From Cyclobacteriaceae bacterium (GTDB lineage Bacteria; Bacteroidota; Bacteroidia; Cytophagales; Cyclobacteriaceae), in assembly GCA_016787665.1 (NCBI GenBank), contig JAEUUC010000013.1, forward strand, positions 248,001 through 312,000: a DNA stretch of 64,000 nucleotides, written 5' to 3'. The translations under genes and the position numbers were made by a program. The stretch's first letter is position 1. The number at the start of each line of letters is the position of its first letter. This document shows, one piece after another, positions 8,887-17,492 of this stretch. The notes under the pieces were generated by a model. It had not been told where the DNA came from and did no database searches. It saw only the letters and a program-made list of their open reading frames with translations.

Positions 8887-9648
8887 TCAGGCTTCGATGG
8901 AAAGGCCATCGTACGCCAAAGCTACGCCTGTTGGCAATTCTTTTTCAACCTGTTGATGCAAACCCATTTTGTGCGAAAGATGAACCAGAAAGGTTTGCCG
9001 TGCACCAATTCGCCTGGCCATGGCAATAGCCTCCTCCAGATTGAAGTGCGAAATGTGTTTTTCCCGTTGAAGTGCATTCAGAACCAACGTATCGGTTCCC
9101 TCCAGCCGTTTCATCGTAGCGGCCGGAATGTCGTTTGCATCGGTAATGTAACTGAAACGGCCAATGCGGAACCCCGTAACGGGCATATGGAGGTGACTTA
9201 CCGGTAGCGGAGTGACCGTCAGATTTTCGATGGCGAAAGGCTGTTCATCAATCTCCACCAGTTTAAGCTGAGGTATACCCGGATAGCGTATTTTTTCAAA
9301 CGCATAGTAAAATTCCGTCTGCAAGTGTTCGTGTACAGTGCGGGTACCGTATACCGGCATGTCGGTTTGCTGCTTGTAGTTGTACGCGCGCACATCGTCC
9401 AGGCCTGCCGTATGATCTTTGTGCGTGTGGGTCATTAAGACCGCGTGCAGGGTGCCAATGCGTTCGCGCAGCATCTGCTGCCGAAAATCAGGCCCGGTAT
9501 CAATCACCAGGCTCAGTTTATCTGACTGAATGTGCACCGATGTGCGAAGCCTCTTGTCGCGGTAATCGAGCGAAAGGCAAACCGAACAGGTGCACCCGAT
9601 AACAGGTACACCTTGTGAGGTGCCCGTGCCCAAGAACGTTACTTTCAA
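8887..9648 (-). CDS. MBL-fold metallo-hydrolase (PhnP/RNase Z-like)
   Basis: A 253-residue metallo-beta-lactamase fold hydrolase. The N-terminus FLGTGTSQGVPVIGC with a following CxxC is typical of the PhnP-like group (cyclic phosphodiesterases) rather than tRNase Z; the metal-binding motif THTHKDHTAGLDDVR lies at about 93-107, with later metal-ligand candidates in PVSHLHMPV, SYITDAND and LVHLSHKMG. Substrate unknown. It is the middle gene of a leftward trio, 9 bases after the hypothetical gene and 2 bases before the NFACT gene. Confidence 0.85.
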   Translation of the reverse strand: MKVTFLGTGTSQGVPVIGCTCSVCLSLDYRDKRLRTSVHIQSDKLSLVIDTGPDFRQQMLRERIGTLHAVLMTHTHKDHTAGLDDVRAYNYKQQTDMPVYGTRTVHEHLQTEFYYAFEKIRYPGIPQLKLVEIDEQPFAIENLTVTPLPVSHLHMPVTGFRIGRFSYITDANDIPAATMKRLEGTDTLVLNALQREKHISHFNLEEAIAMARRIGARQTFLVHLSHKMGLHQQVEKELPTGVALAYDGLSIEA

Positions 9649-9657
9649 CGTGTACGG

Positions 9658-9927
9658 CTATTTGGCTTCGACCAGTGTGAGCTCTTCGTGCAGCTTCTTA
9701 CTCTTTTCTGAGAAATGGGTTGTGTCCAGCTCAACACCCTTCAAAATCTCGAGCAGCGCGTTGATCTTTCCTTCCGTGGCAAAAAACTTGTTCACGATCA
9801 TGATCTTCTGATCTTTCAGCAGGCAATACCCGGCCTTGAAGTTGCCTTTCTCGTAGCGCAAGATATAGTCCGACTCGGCAATCATGTCCTCCAGCTTTGC
9901 CAAAAATTGCGGTGTGTACTTTACCAT
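9658..9927 (-). CDS. Conserved hypothetical protein
   Basis: An 89-residue soluble protein starting MVKYTPQFLAKLEDMI; the frame extends to 9957, but the extra ten residues look like noise and the MVKYTP start is more natural. It has alternating charged and hydrophobic segments (SDYILRYEKGNFKAGYCLL, KIMIVNKFFATEGK) compatible with a small alpha/beta fold, and no signal or membrane segment. I do not recognise a characterised family. It heads the leftward operon with the MBL hydrolase and NFACT protein, divergent from miaA across about 100 bases. Confidence 0.75.
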   Translation of the reverse strand: MVKYTPQFLAKLEDMIAESDYILRYEKGNFKAGYCLLKDQKIMIVNKFFATEGKINALLEILKGVELDTTHFSEKSKKLHEELTLVEAK

Positions 9928-10027
9928 GTAAGAAATACGTAGTGGTTTGGCGTGCAAGATACGAAATCAAACGAACGGAAGCCCGCCTGTTTTCTGTGAT
10001 AACGGCTTGTCGTACTTTGCGGCTGTC

Positions 10028-10933
10028 ATGACACGCGCACCCGTTCTTGTTGTAGCCGGCCCGACCGCTTCGGGTAAAACAGCACTCGCGGTGAAGCTGG
10101 CCCGTCACTTTGGTACGGAAGTGGTTTCCGCTGACTCACGGCAAATATACCGGGAGCTCCGTATCGGGGTAAGCCGGCCCACGGATAACGAACTACAGCA
10201 GGTGGGGCATCATTTTGTCGCCACGCATTCCATTCATGAGCCGTTTACGGCCGGGGATTTTCAACGAGAGGCACGTATGGTGGTATCGGATCTGATCAAT
10301 CGTTTTGGTTGCGCTGTGGTTTGCGGAGGCACAGGGCTTTACCTACGAGCTTTGCTTCATGGCTTTGATTCGATGCCGGATGTTAACGCTCAGGTGCGGG
10401 AAGGCGTCCAGCGCGACTACCGCGAAAACGGTTTGGCCTGGTTGCAGGAGCGCGTGCGCGAAGTTGATCCCGTCTATTTTGATGTGGTCGATAAAGCCAA
10501 CCCGCAGCGGCTTATGCGGGCGCTGGAGGTTTATCGTTCGTCCGGTTTTCCTCTTTCGACTTACCATCAGAAGGGCAGCGACCCATTTCCGTTTGAGGCG
10601 ATCTCGGTGGGTATCGATTGGCCACGGGCGGAACTCTATCAGCGCATTGATGCGCGCGTGCATCAAATGGTAGCCGATGGGTTGATCGCAGAGGCCGAGG
10701 CCTTATTTGAATACCGGCAACTGCCGGCCCTGCAGACAGTGGGCTATCAGGAACTGTTTGCCTGGATGGAAGGCCGCCTGTCGAAAGAGGATGCCCTTGC
10801 CCTGATCGGTCAGAATACGCGACAATATGCCAAGCGTCAGCTGACCTGGTTGAGGCGGTATGGAAGCGTGCATTGGTTCGCTCCTGACCGTCAACCGGAG
10901 ATCATACCCTTTCTGGAAGGAAAAAGCTCTTGA
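10028..10933 (+). CDS. miaA: tRNA dimethylallyltransferase
   Basis: Transfers a dimethylallyl group to N6 of A37 in tRNAs that read codons starting with U, including the tRNA-Ser found in this window. The 301-residue protein has the P-loop GPTASGKT (about 10-17), SADSRQIYRELRIG (DSRQ substrate motif), GGTGLYLRALL and the C-terminal QNTRQYAKRQLTWLRR tRNA-binding segment. I place the start at 10028 (MTRAPVLVVAGP); the frame opens at 9947, but the additional 27 residues do not match the family and the divergent promoter region lies there. Confidence 0.95.
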   Translation: MTRAPVLVVAGPTASGKTALAVKLARHFGTEVVSADSRQIYRELRIGVSRPTDNELQQVGHHFVATHSIHEPFTAGDFQREARMVVSDLINRFGCAVVCGGTGLYLRALLHGFDSMPDVNAQVREGVQRDYRENGLAWLQERVREVDPVYFDVVDKANPQRLMRALEVYRSSGFPLSTYHQKGSDPFPFEAISVGIDWPRAELYQRIDARVHQMVADGLIAEAEALFEYRQLPALQTVGYQELFAWMEGRLSKEDALALIGQNTRQYAKRQLTWLRRYGSVHWFAPDRQPEIIPFLEGKSS

Positions 10934-10973
10934 ACGGGCTAACTTTGGTAATTTTGAGATTTGATTCCACACG

Positions 10974-12287
10974 TTGACGAGCGCACCGCCCACCAAAGTT
11001 CTGATTGTTACCTACTACTGGCCGCCTTTTGGCACCAGCGGTGTGCAGCGCTGGCTCAAGTTCGTCAAATATCTGCCCCAGTTTGGCATTCAACCCTACG
11101 TGTATACTCCGGAAAATCCGGCTGGCGAGGCGGTTGACAATTCGCTGCTGGCCGATGTGCCGGTGGAAGCGGAAATCATTAAGCTACCCATCTGGGAACC
11201 GTATCAGATTTTTCAGAGGCTGTCAGGTATCTTCGGGAAGAAGCCAAAACCATCGGATTTTATCACCACCGGGAAGAAGAACCTCTGGCACGGAATCACG
11301 TCCTGGGTACGTGGCAATCTCCTGATTCCCGATGCGCGTAAGTTCTGGGTGAAGCCGTCCGTTCTTTTTTTGGACGATCTCATTTGTACCAACGGCATAC
11401 CCGTGTTGATCACAACCGGCCCGCCCCACAGCATGCACCTGATTGGTTTGGCGTTGAAGAAAAAAAAACCGGGCATCAGGTGGCTGGCTGATTTTCGCGA
11501 TCCGTGGAGTGAATGGGATTTGCTGGACACGTTGTCACTGTCGGGCCGGGCGCGCAGGCGACATCAGTCGCTGGAGCGCGAGGTATTGCAAACCGCGGAT
11601 GCCGTGATAACCATTGCGCCCTATCACCAGCAACGGCTGACCCAATTGGGTGGACGCTCCGTCCACCTCATCACCAATGGCTTTGACGAAGAGGATTTCA
11701 AGAATGTCACCCATGTGCGTACGAGCCACTTCACCATTCGACATCTCGGTGTGGTAGACGAGCTGCGCGATCCGCGACCCGTGATGGAAGCCATCGAGCA
11801 ACTGCTGGTGGAGAACCCCAGTCGCGAAGCCCAAATTCGGGTTGAATTCATCGGCAACGTGAACAGGCGGTTCATCGACTGGGTGCAGCAGAGCGGACCT
11901 TTGAATCGGGTGACTCGTTTTGTTACCCATATACCCCATGCGCAGGTATTGGAAAAATATGGAACCACCGACTTGCAGCTTTTGGTGTTAGCGCACACGG
12001 CCATTGCACCGGGTAATCTTCCGGGAAAATTCTTTGAATACCTCGCCTCGGGAAATCCCATCCTCGCCATCGGCCCACCCGATGGCGATGCGGCACAAAT
12101 TCTTCGCGAGACGAAAGCCGGGGTTATGGTCGATCGGGGTGACCGGGCCGGCCTGCAGGCGGCATTGGAGACGTACTTTTCAAAATGGGAGCAAGGCGGA
12201 GTTACCGACAACCGATCGGTGGGTCGTTTTAGCCGGAAGGCGCTCACGCAGCAACTGGTCGAGATCATTCAAACGGTGCTGAAATGA
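10974..12287 (+). CDS. Glycosyltransferase, GT4-like
   Basis: A 437-residue GT-B glycosyltransferase, probably acting at the inner face of the membrane on a lipid-linked or surface glycan. The N-terminal half begins KVLIVTYYWPPFGTSGVQRW, typical of GT4-like sugar transferases; WLADFRDPWSEWD is a hallmark of this Bacteroidota subgroup, and the donor-binding half has KFFEYLASGNPILAIGPPDGDA. The start is TTG: an in-frame stop lies at 10962 and there is no ATG near the conserved N-terminus. It overlaps the flippase gene by 4 bases. Sugar and acceptor unknown. Confidence 0.87.
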   Translation: MTSAPPTKVLIVTYYWPPFGTSGVQRWLKFVKYLPQFGIQPYVYTPENPAGEAVDNSLLADVPVEAEIIKLPIWEPYQIFQRLSGIFGKKPKPSDFITTGKKNLWHGITSWVRGNLLIPDARKFWVKPSVLFLDDLICTNGIPVLITTGPPHSMHLIGLALKKKKPGIRWLADFRDPWSEWDLLDTLSLSGRARRRHQSLEREVLQTADAVITIAPYHQQRLTQLGGRSVHLITNGFDEEDFKNVTHVRTSHFTIRHLGVVDELRDPRPVMEAIEQLLVENPSREAQIRVEFIGNVNRRFIDWVQQSGPLNRVTRFVTHIPHAQVLEKYGTTDLQLLVLAHTAIAPGNLPGKFFEYLASGNPILAIGPPDGDAAQILRETKAGVMVDRGDRAGLQAALETYFSKWEQGGVTDNRSVGRFSRKALTQQLVEIIQTVLK

Positions 12288-13717
12288 TTTCGGCTCGATT
12301 CATTAAGAGTTCATTGATCTACACGGTAGCCGGTGCCTTACCGATGGCAAGTGCGATTATTCTTCTTCCGTTCTACATCAAATTTCTCTCTGTTGAGCTG
12401 TATGGCGTACTTTCCCTCTATCTCGCATTGACTCTGATTTGTCAGATACTCATCACCTTCACGTTCGATACCTCCATTTACATCAAGTTTCAGGAGCTAC
12501 GCCATGATCCGGTTGGGCTGCGGAAGTATCTATCTTCCGTTTATGCCTGGATGTTGGTGGCAAGCGTTATTCTGGTTAGCGTATCCGCGGCAATCGGACC
12601 TATTATTTTTTCGAAGTGGGTGAAACTGGAAGGCTCGCACTTTTTTCCATATGGTTTTTTGTCGGTAGCTACCGCTGTTTTTCAATCCATGTTCAAGGTG
12701 CATACCAGTCTGTTGCAAGCGAAAGAAGAACCAACGAAGTTCTTTTGGTCAAACCTCTTGTCGTTTTCTTTGATTGCGGTATTGACCGTTGCCGGATTAT
12801 CGTGGGCGCCAAACTCATTGTTTGGCCCAATTGGCGGTCGATTTTTGGCAGTGGCGCTGTCAGGAGCATGGGCGCTGTCAGGAATAATCAAAAATTATGG
12901 TTGGCACGTCCACTGGGGTTCACTTCGTTCAACTCGCTCATTTAATGTATCGTCTCTGATTTATCAAGTTCAGCAGTGGGTGATTAACTACCTGGACAGG
13001 CCTATTTTGTTTTTGCTGGTGTCTTTGCAAACACTTGGTATCTACGACTTTGCTTTTAAATGCTTGTTGCTGATTGATCTTATCATGGTTGGGTTGCACA
13101 ATTCATTTTACCCGAGGGTAATTCAAACCGTTATGGCACAGGAAAGTAAGCACACCAGTGTTGAGGTGAACCGATACTACCATGGACTGATTGCGGTAAC
13201 CATGCTTCTCGTTACCGGGGCAATTTTTGTTTTTCCGATTCTGGGTTATACCGGCATTATCCGCCAGGGATACGAGGGCGCGTTTGCGATCATCCCCTAC
13301 CTGGCAGTCACGTATTTGCTTAAGAGTGTACGGTACTATTTCAATTTTCCGTACGGTGCCCTGCAATACGCGCAGCCTCTTCCGGGGTACTACCTGTTCG
13401 TAACTGCGGTGAAATTCCTTTTGATTTTTTTGTTGGTGCCACAATGGGGCATACCCGGATTAGTCGGGGCAGCCTTGACAAGCTCTTTACTCGAGTTGCT
13501 TCTCCTGAAACATGGGTTGCGATCCAGGTTTGAGTTTCAGTTTAATGCAGGTAAAATCCTGATTGCCCCCTTGTTCATGGCAGCCGTCATCCTTGCCAAT
13601 GAAGTGCTTTTTACTCAAAAGTGGCTGGCTCACCTGATTAATATGGGGGTGGCCATTAGCATTTTGTTATGGTTGTATCGACATGAGTTCCGATTTTTGA
13701 AATGGGCAAAGTCATGA
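12284..13717 (+). CDS. Polysaccharide/oligosaccharide flippase (Wzx-like)
   Basis: A 477-residue polytopic membrane protein with about 12-14 hydrophobic segments and the polysaccharide-synthesis-protein pattern (FIKSSLIYTVAGALPMASAI at the start, basic loops between helices). Family members flip undecaprenyl-linked glycan units to the periplasm. ATGA overlap with the upstream glycosyltransferase and a small overlap with the FkbM gene place it in one transcript with glycan-building enzymes, which supports the flippase role. No O-antigen polymerase or ligase is seen nearby, so the exported product may be short or completed elsewhere in the genome. Confidence 0.85.
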   Translation: MISARFIKSSLIYTVAGALPMASAIILLPFYIKFLSVELYGVLSLYLALTLICQILITFTFDTSIYIKFQELRHDPVGLRKYLSSVYAWMLVASVILVSVSAAIGPIIFSKWVKLEGSHFFPYGFLSVATAVFQSMFKVHTSLLQAKEEPTKFFWSNLLSFSLIAVLTVAGLSWAPNSLFGPIGGRFLAVALSGAWALSGIIKNYGWHVHWGSLRSTRSFNVSSLIYQVQQWVINYLDRPILFLLVSLQTLGIYDFAFKCLLLIDLIMVGLHNSFYPRVIQTVMAQESKHTSVEVNRYYHGLIAVTMLLVTGAIFVFPILGYTGIIRQGYEGAFAIIPYLAVTYLLKSVRYYFNFPYGALQYAQPLPGYYLFVTAVKFLLIFLLVPQWGIPGLVGAALTSSLLELLLLKHGLRSRFEFQFNAGKILIAPLFMAAVILANEVLFTQKWLAHLINMGVAISILLWLYRHEFRFLKWAKS

Positions 13718-14577
13718 AGTTTGCTCTGGCCAGGTTCTTTCGTTCCGTAAATGCCAACCTGATTTACATCCGGTGTTTTCCGGTCTTCCAACTTCTCAAA
13801 GTGATGCGGTGGGTATCCGTGCAGGTGTACAAGCGGTGGAAGATCAGTGACCGGGAGGTTGTCATTCGGAATTTTGATCGGGATATCGAAATGAACCTGG
13901 ATCCGCGATTCTCCATGGGCGCTATTTTGTTTTGGACCGGTTTTCACGAAGTGAAAGAACTTTTGTTTTTGCATTCTTTTTTAAAGCCACCTCATGTCGT
14001 TCTCGATGTTGGGGCCAATCAGGGTGAATTCAGTTTGTTTACCGCGAAGCGTGTTTCGGCTGGGGGCGTGTATGCGTTTGAACCCTTACCGAACATGTTT
14101 CAGCGCCTTTCTACCAATATCAAAGTCAATGGATATCAGCATGTGAAAGCCCTGGAACTAGCCATTGGCAAGACAGATGGCAGGCTGACCATCGTGGACC
14201 CCTCAACAGATAATGAAGGTGTTGCTTCTGCTTATTGGAATGGCCAAACGGGCAGGCGTTTTGAGGTAAACATGCGGTCGCTGGATTCGTGCTGGCTCGA
14301 GTTTCAGTGGCCACGGGTCGATCTGATCAAACTGGACATTGAGGGCGGTGAATGGTTCGCCTTGCAGGGGGCCCGGCAGATTCTTGAAACGTTTCGCCCC
14401 ACCGTATTGATTGAATTCAACGCTAGGAGTTATGCCGCAGCAGGTTATACAACGGCAGATGTTGACCATTTTTTGTTGGATCTAGGCTATCAGAGATATG
14501 CGATTAGTAAAACCGGAAAGTTGATCGTGGCCAAAACGATTCCTGATTTTGATAACCTGGTATACCAAACCAAATGA
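13714..14577 (+). CDS. FkbM family methyltransferase
   Basis: A 287-residue SAM-dependent methyltransferase of the FkbM type. The SAM-binding motif is VVLDVGANQGEFSLF, followed by VYAFEPLPNMFQ and the family motif LIKLDIEGGEWFALQGA. In glycan clusters such enzymes usually O-methylate sugars; that role here is inferred. I chose the ATG at 13714, which overlaps the flippase stop as ATGA; an ATG at 13702 is also possible. The 3' end overlaps the next glycosyltransferase by 4 bases. Confidence 0.85.
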   Translation: MKFALARFFRSVNANLIYIRCFPVFQLLKVMRWVSVQVYKRWKISDREVVIRNFDRDIEMNLDPRFSMGAILFWTGFHEVKELLFLHSFLKPPHVVLDVGANQGEFSLFTAKRVSAGGVYAFEPLPNMFQRLSTNIKVNGYQHVKALELAIGKTDGRLTIVDPSTDNEGVASAYWNGQTGRRFEVNMRSLDSCWLEFQWPRVDLIKLDIEGGEWFALQGARQILETFRPTVLIEFNARSYAAAGYTTADVDHFLLDLGYQRYAISKTGKLIVAKTIPDFDNLVYQTK

Positions 14578-15689
14578 GAATACTGTTCATCACACCCTGG
14601 TATCCGGATGGCGCTCGCCCGAATCATGGAATCTTTATTCGTGAATTGGCCGTTGCACTGGTCGAGGCGCGAAATCAGGTGGTGGTGATATCAACGAAAG
14701 TCGACTATGGCAGTTTCAGTTTTTTTTCCCAATCAGTTGACATAACGGTTAGTGAAGGGGTTGAAGAGCATCGGCTGGTGATGCAGCGATCAATTCCGAT
14801 TGTTAATCAAGGGTTGTACCTGCGGTCGTCACTTCGCTACGCCAGGAAGATTGCTGAATCTTTTCGTCCGGATGTTGTTCATGGCATGATCGGATATCCG
14901 GGTGCGGTATTGGCTGTGTCAGTGGCGAGGGCCATCGGTTGTCGGTCAGTTGTAACGGAGCACACCCGCATCACCAATAATTTCCGAAGCTGGCCTCTAA
15001 AGTTTTTGACGGTTAACGCCTTGAAACAAGCCAACCGCGTAACCACCGTCAGTCGTTTCATGGCGGATGAGATTCAAGGTTTGATTGGCCGCCCCATAAC
15101 GATCGTTCCCAATTTTATTGATCCCAAACGTTACAAAGTCAAGTCGACTGAAAAGGGCAAGCATGGGGTAAACATCGGGTTCCTGGGAGGATTGGATACC
15201 GATGTTAAAGGTTTGGATGTTTTGTTGAAAGCCTTGGCGAATTGCGATTTTGATTACGTTCTGCACATAGGAGGAGAGGGCAAGCTTCGCTTGAATTATG
15301 AGCAATTGGCCTCTGATCTGGGGGTGAAAGGGTGTTGTCGCTTCTACGGTTTGGTGCGTCATGGAGAAGTACCCGAATTTCTTGCGAGCCTTGATTTTTT
15401 TGTGTGCTCCAGTCGTTTCGAAAGTTTCGGCCTTGTGGGGCTTGAGGCGCTGGCATCGGGCGTGCCGGTGGTTGCCACGCGGTGTGGTGGTACACAGGAT
15501 TTTGTCTCCGACCAGACCGGAATACTGGTGGAACCTGACAATGTGAATTCCCTGACCCTTGGATTAAATCAAATGCACCAGCGCTTCCGAGAGTTTGAGC
15601 CGAACGATTTACGTCAACTGGTTATTGAACGGTTTGGTAAATCAGCTAATGTGGCCGAGTGGCAGAGGCTTTATTCCAGCGTTGAATAA
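14574..15689 (+). CDS. Glycosyltransferase family 4
   Basis: A 371-residue GT4 glycosyltransferase: N-terminal MRILFITPWYPDGARPNHGIF, acceptor-domain DVVHGMIGYPGAV and TEHTRITNNF, donor-domain GFLGGLDTDVKGLDVLL, HIGGEG, and the E-x7-E segment SRFESFGLVGLEALASGVPVV with the nucleotide-sugar site. Last gene of the rightward glycan operon. Its 3' end overlaps the convergent gene by 19 bases, so both coding ends share the same DNA. Confidence 0.9.
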   Translation: MRILFITPWYPDGARPNHGIFIRELAVALVEARNQVVVISTKVDYGSFSFFSQSVDITVSEGVEEHRLVMQRSIPIVNQGLYLRSSLRYARKIAESFRPDVVHGMIGYPGAVLAVSVARAIGCRSVVTEHTRITNNFRSWPLKFLTVNALKQANRVTTVSRFMADEIQGLIGRPITIVPNFIDPKRYKVKSTEKGKHGVNIGFLGGLDTDVKGLDVLLKALANCDFDYVLHIGGEGKLRLNYEQLASDLGVKGCCRFYGLVRHGEVPEFLASLDFFVCSSRFESFGLVGLEALASGVPVVATRCGGTQDFVSDQTGILVEPDNVNSLTLGLNQMHQRFREFEPNDLRQLVIERFGKSANVAEWQRLYSSVE

Positions 15690-16885
15690 AGTTGCGTAAG
15701 TGCACGTGCTGATTTTTCCCAACTAAATTCACCTTCCGTGGCGGCTTTAAATCCATTCGTTCCCATCTCCTTCCGAAGCTCGGTATCCTGCTGCAGCCTT
15801 TCCACCTGACGGGCAAAGTCTTTCGGGTTGCCGGCTTCAAACACCAATCCTGCTTGCGCAGCCTCCACAATTCGTTTCAAGGGTTTGCATGAGCTAACCA
15901 AAACAGGTTTTCCCGTCATCATGCTTTGAAAGAGTTTGTGCGGTACACCGTTTTCGTTTTGGGCATTGGACTTGTGCGGAATGACGTTGACGTCCGCCAT
16001 TTTCATGTAACTGAATACCTTTGAAAATGGCTGGTGACCGAGTAAAAAGACCCGCTCGCTCAGGTTAAGCGCCTTTACCTGCCGTGCCAGTTCGGCAACC
16101 GCTGCATCACTGCCTCCACCGACAATAACCATTACAGTCTGTGGTGATTTAATCTCAGCCATGCCGGTCACGGCCGTATCCACTCCGCGATGAGGCCCTA
16201 ACCCGCCCACATACGCCAAAATGAACTTGTCCTTGAATTTTTCATAAATCCTGTCATCCAGATTTTGGTGTAGAAAATCTGTGGACTCCGTGTTTGACAC
16301 CACACTAACTTTGTTCGGATCAATCGAATATTTGCGCAGCATGTTGGCACGCATTTCATCAACTACAGCAATAATCGCATCGCTACCTTCAACCGCCTGC
16401 TTCTCCCAGTGCAGCCAACGTTTGGTGTTCATGAACAAATTGTTTTTTAGCCGTACCACCCATCCCGTTTTCCAGGCAAACCAAAGCGGCAGCGCTTCCG
16501 GGTAATTCTCGTGCATGTCAAAAATGACTTTTACCCCGCAATGCCGTTTGAGAAGAAGGGCTGTGCCCACCAGGGGCAGGTCGTGCACATGCACGATTTT
16601 GATGTTGTGTAGACGGATGAGACTTTTTGCCTTCCGATAGAAAACCGGGTGAACAAAGAAGGTGGACATGATCACATCCCAAAAGGCAAGCCCGTAGTTG
16701 CTCTTACCAGCATCAATGCGGTGGATGGTTAGAAATGTCTGAATGTCAGGCGTGCGTTCATTCGCTCTGCGCAGGCAAATCAGGTGAATTTCATTGACTA
16801 CTTGACTGAGTGAATTGATCTCCTTGCGAACACGGATGTCGTCCGGGTATGGAGAATTGAGCAACATGAGAGCGGATTTACCCAT
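15671..16885 (-). CDS. Glycosyltransferase family 4
   Basis: A 404-residue GT4-type glycosyltransferase read leftward, starting MGKSALMLLNSPYPDDIRVRKE. Visible are VHVHDLPLVGTALLLKR, FDMHENYPEA (characteristic of this GT4 group), SVVSNTESTDFL, the donor-domain LAYVGGLGPHRGVDTAV and the late VPHKLFQSMMTGKPVLVS. Its first base overlaps the ruvC stop (TAATG), so it is translated with ruvC despite the unrelated function. Its stop overlaps the end of the convergent GT4 gene by 19 bases. Together they form one glycan locus on two strands. Confidence 0.88.
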   Translation of the reverse strand: MGKSALMLLNSPYPDDIRVRKEINSLSQVVNEIHLICLRRANERTPDIQTFLTIHRIDAGKSNYGLAFWDVIMSTFFVHPVFYRKAKSLIRLHNIKIVHVHDLPLVGTALLLKRHCGVKVIFDMHENYPEALPLWFAWKTGWVVRLKNNLFMNTKRWLHWEKQAVEGSDAIIAVVDEMRANMLRKYSIDPNKVSVVSNTESTDFLHQNLDDRIYEKFKDKFILAYVGGLGPHRGVDTAVTGMAEIKSPQTVMVIVGGGSDAAVAELARQVKALNLSERVFLLGHQPFSKVFSYMKMADVNVIPHKSNAQNENGVPHKLFQSMMTGKPVLVSSCKPLKRIVEAAQAGLVFEAGNPKDFARQVERLQQDTELRKEMGTNGFKAATEGEFSWEKSARALTQLYSTLE

Positions 16886-17466
16886 TATTGAATTCGTTCC
16901 GGGTTAGCCTTAAAATAATCGGTCCACGTGGTTGTTTTTTTTGCCTGCTTTGCAGCCGTGATGTCACCTTGCTGGTAATAATGACACAACGCCACGGCCA
17001 GGGCATCGCTGGCATCGAGCAATTTGGGTTGTTCTTTGATGTTGAACACCTGCATCAGCATTTTGGCCACTTGTTCTTTGCTGGCGTTGCCATTACCGGT
17101 AACCGATTGCTTTACTTTTTTTGGCGCATACTCCGTAATGGGCACTTCGCGGTAAAGCGCGGCCGACATGGCTACACCCTGGGCGCGCCCCAGCTTTAAC
17201 ATCGACTGCACGTTTTTACCATAGAAGGGGGCCTCCAGCGCCACGTGGTCAGGCTTGTATTCCTCCACCAGGCTGAGCACGCGTTCAAAAATCTTTTTCA
17301 GTTTTAAGGCATGATCACCATACTTCCCCAGGTGAATAACGCCATACTGAATGAGCGTTGGGCGGGCACCGCGCACCGCGATGATCGCGTACCCCATCAC
17401 ATTCGTGCCCGGATCGAGCCCCAAGACAAGGGTCTCTTTCTCTGGTTTTTTGGCAACTTTGCTCAC
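16885..17466 (-). CDS. ruvC: Holliday junction resolvase RuvC
   Basis: Endonuclease that resolves Holliday junctions together with RuvAB. The 193-residue protein has the catalytic acids of the RNase H-like fold: D in LVLGLDPGTNVMGYAI, E in VALEAPFYGKNVQSM, and DASDALAVALCHYY at the C-terminus. The motif LKLGRAQGVAM is also typical. It is first in a leftward pair with a GT4 glycosyltransferase (1-base overlap) and divergent from the GT2 gene, with 26 bases between the starts. Confidence 0.95.
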   Translation of the reverse strand: MSKVAKKPEKETLVLGLDPGTNVMGYAIIAVRGARPTLIQYGVIHLGKYGDHALKLKKIFERVLSLVEEYKPDHVALEAPFYGKNVQSMLKLGRAQGVAMSAALYREVPITEYAPKKVKQSVTGNGNASKEQVAKMLMQVFNIKEQPKLLDASDALAVALCHYYQQGDITAAKQAKKTTTWTDYFKANPERIQ

Positions 17467-17492
17467 GGCTGCAAGTTACGGCATTCAGGTGC

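Noticed and set aside
11624..12268. 214-residue open frame opposite the first GT4 gene
   Set aside because: Ser/Arg/Pro-rich antisense shadow with no domain.
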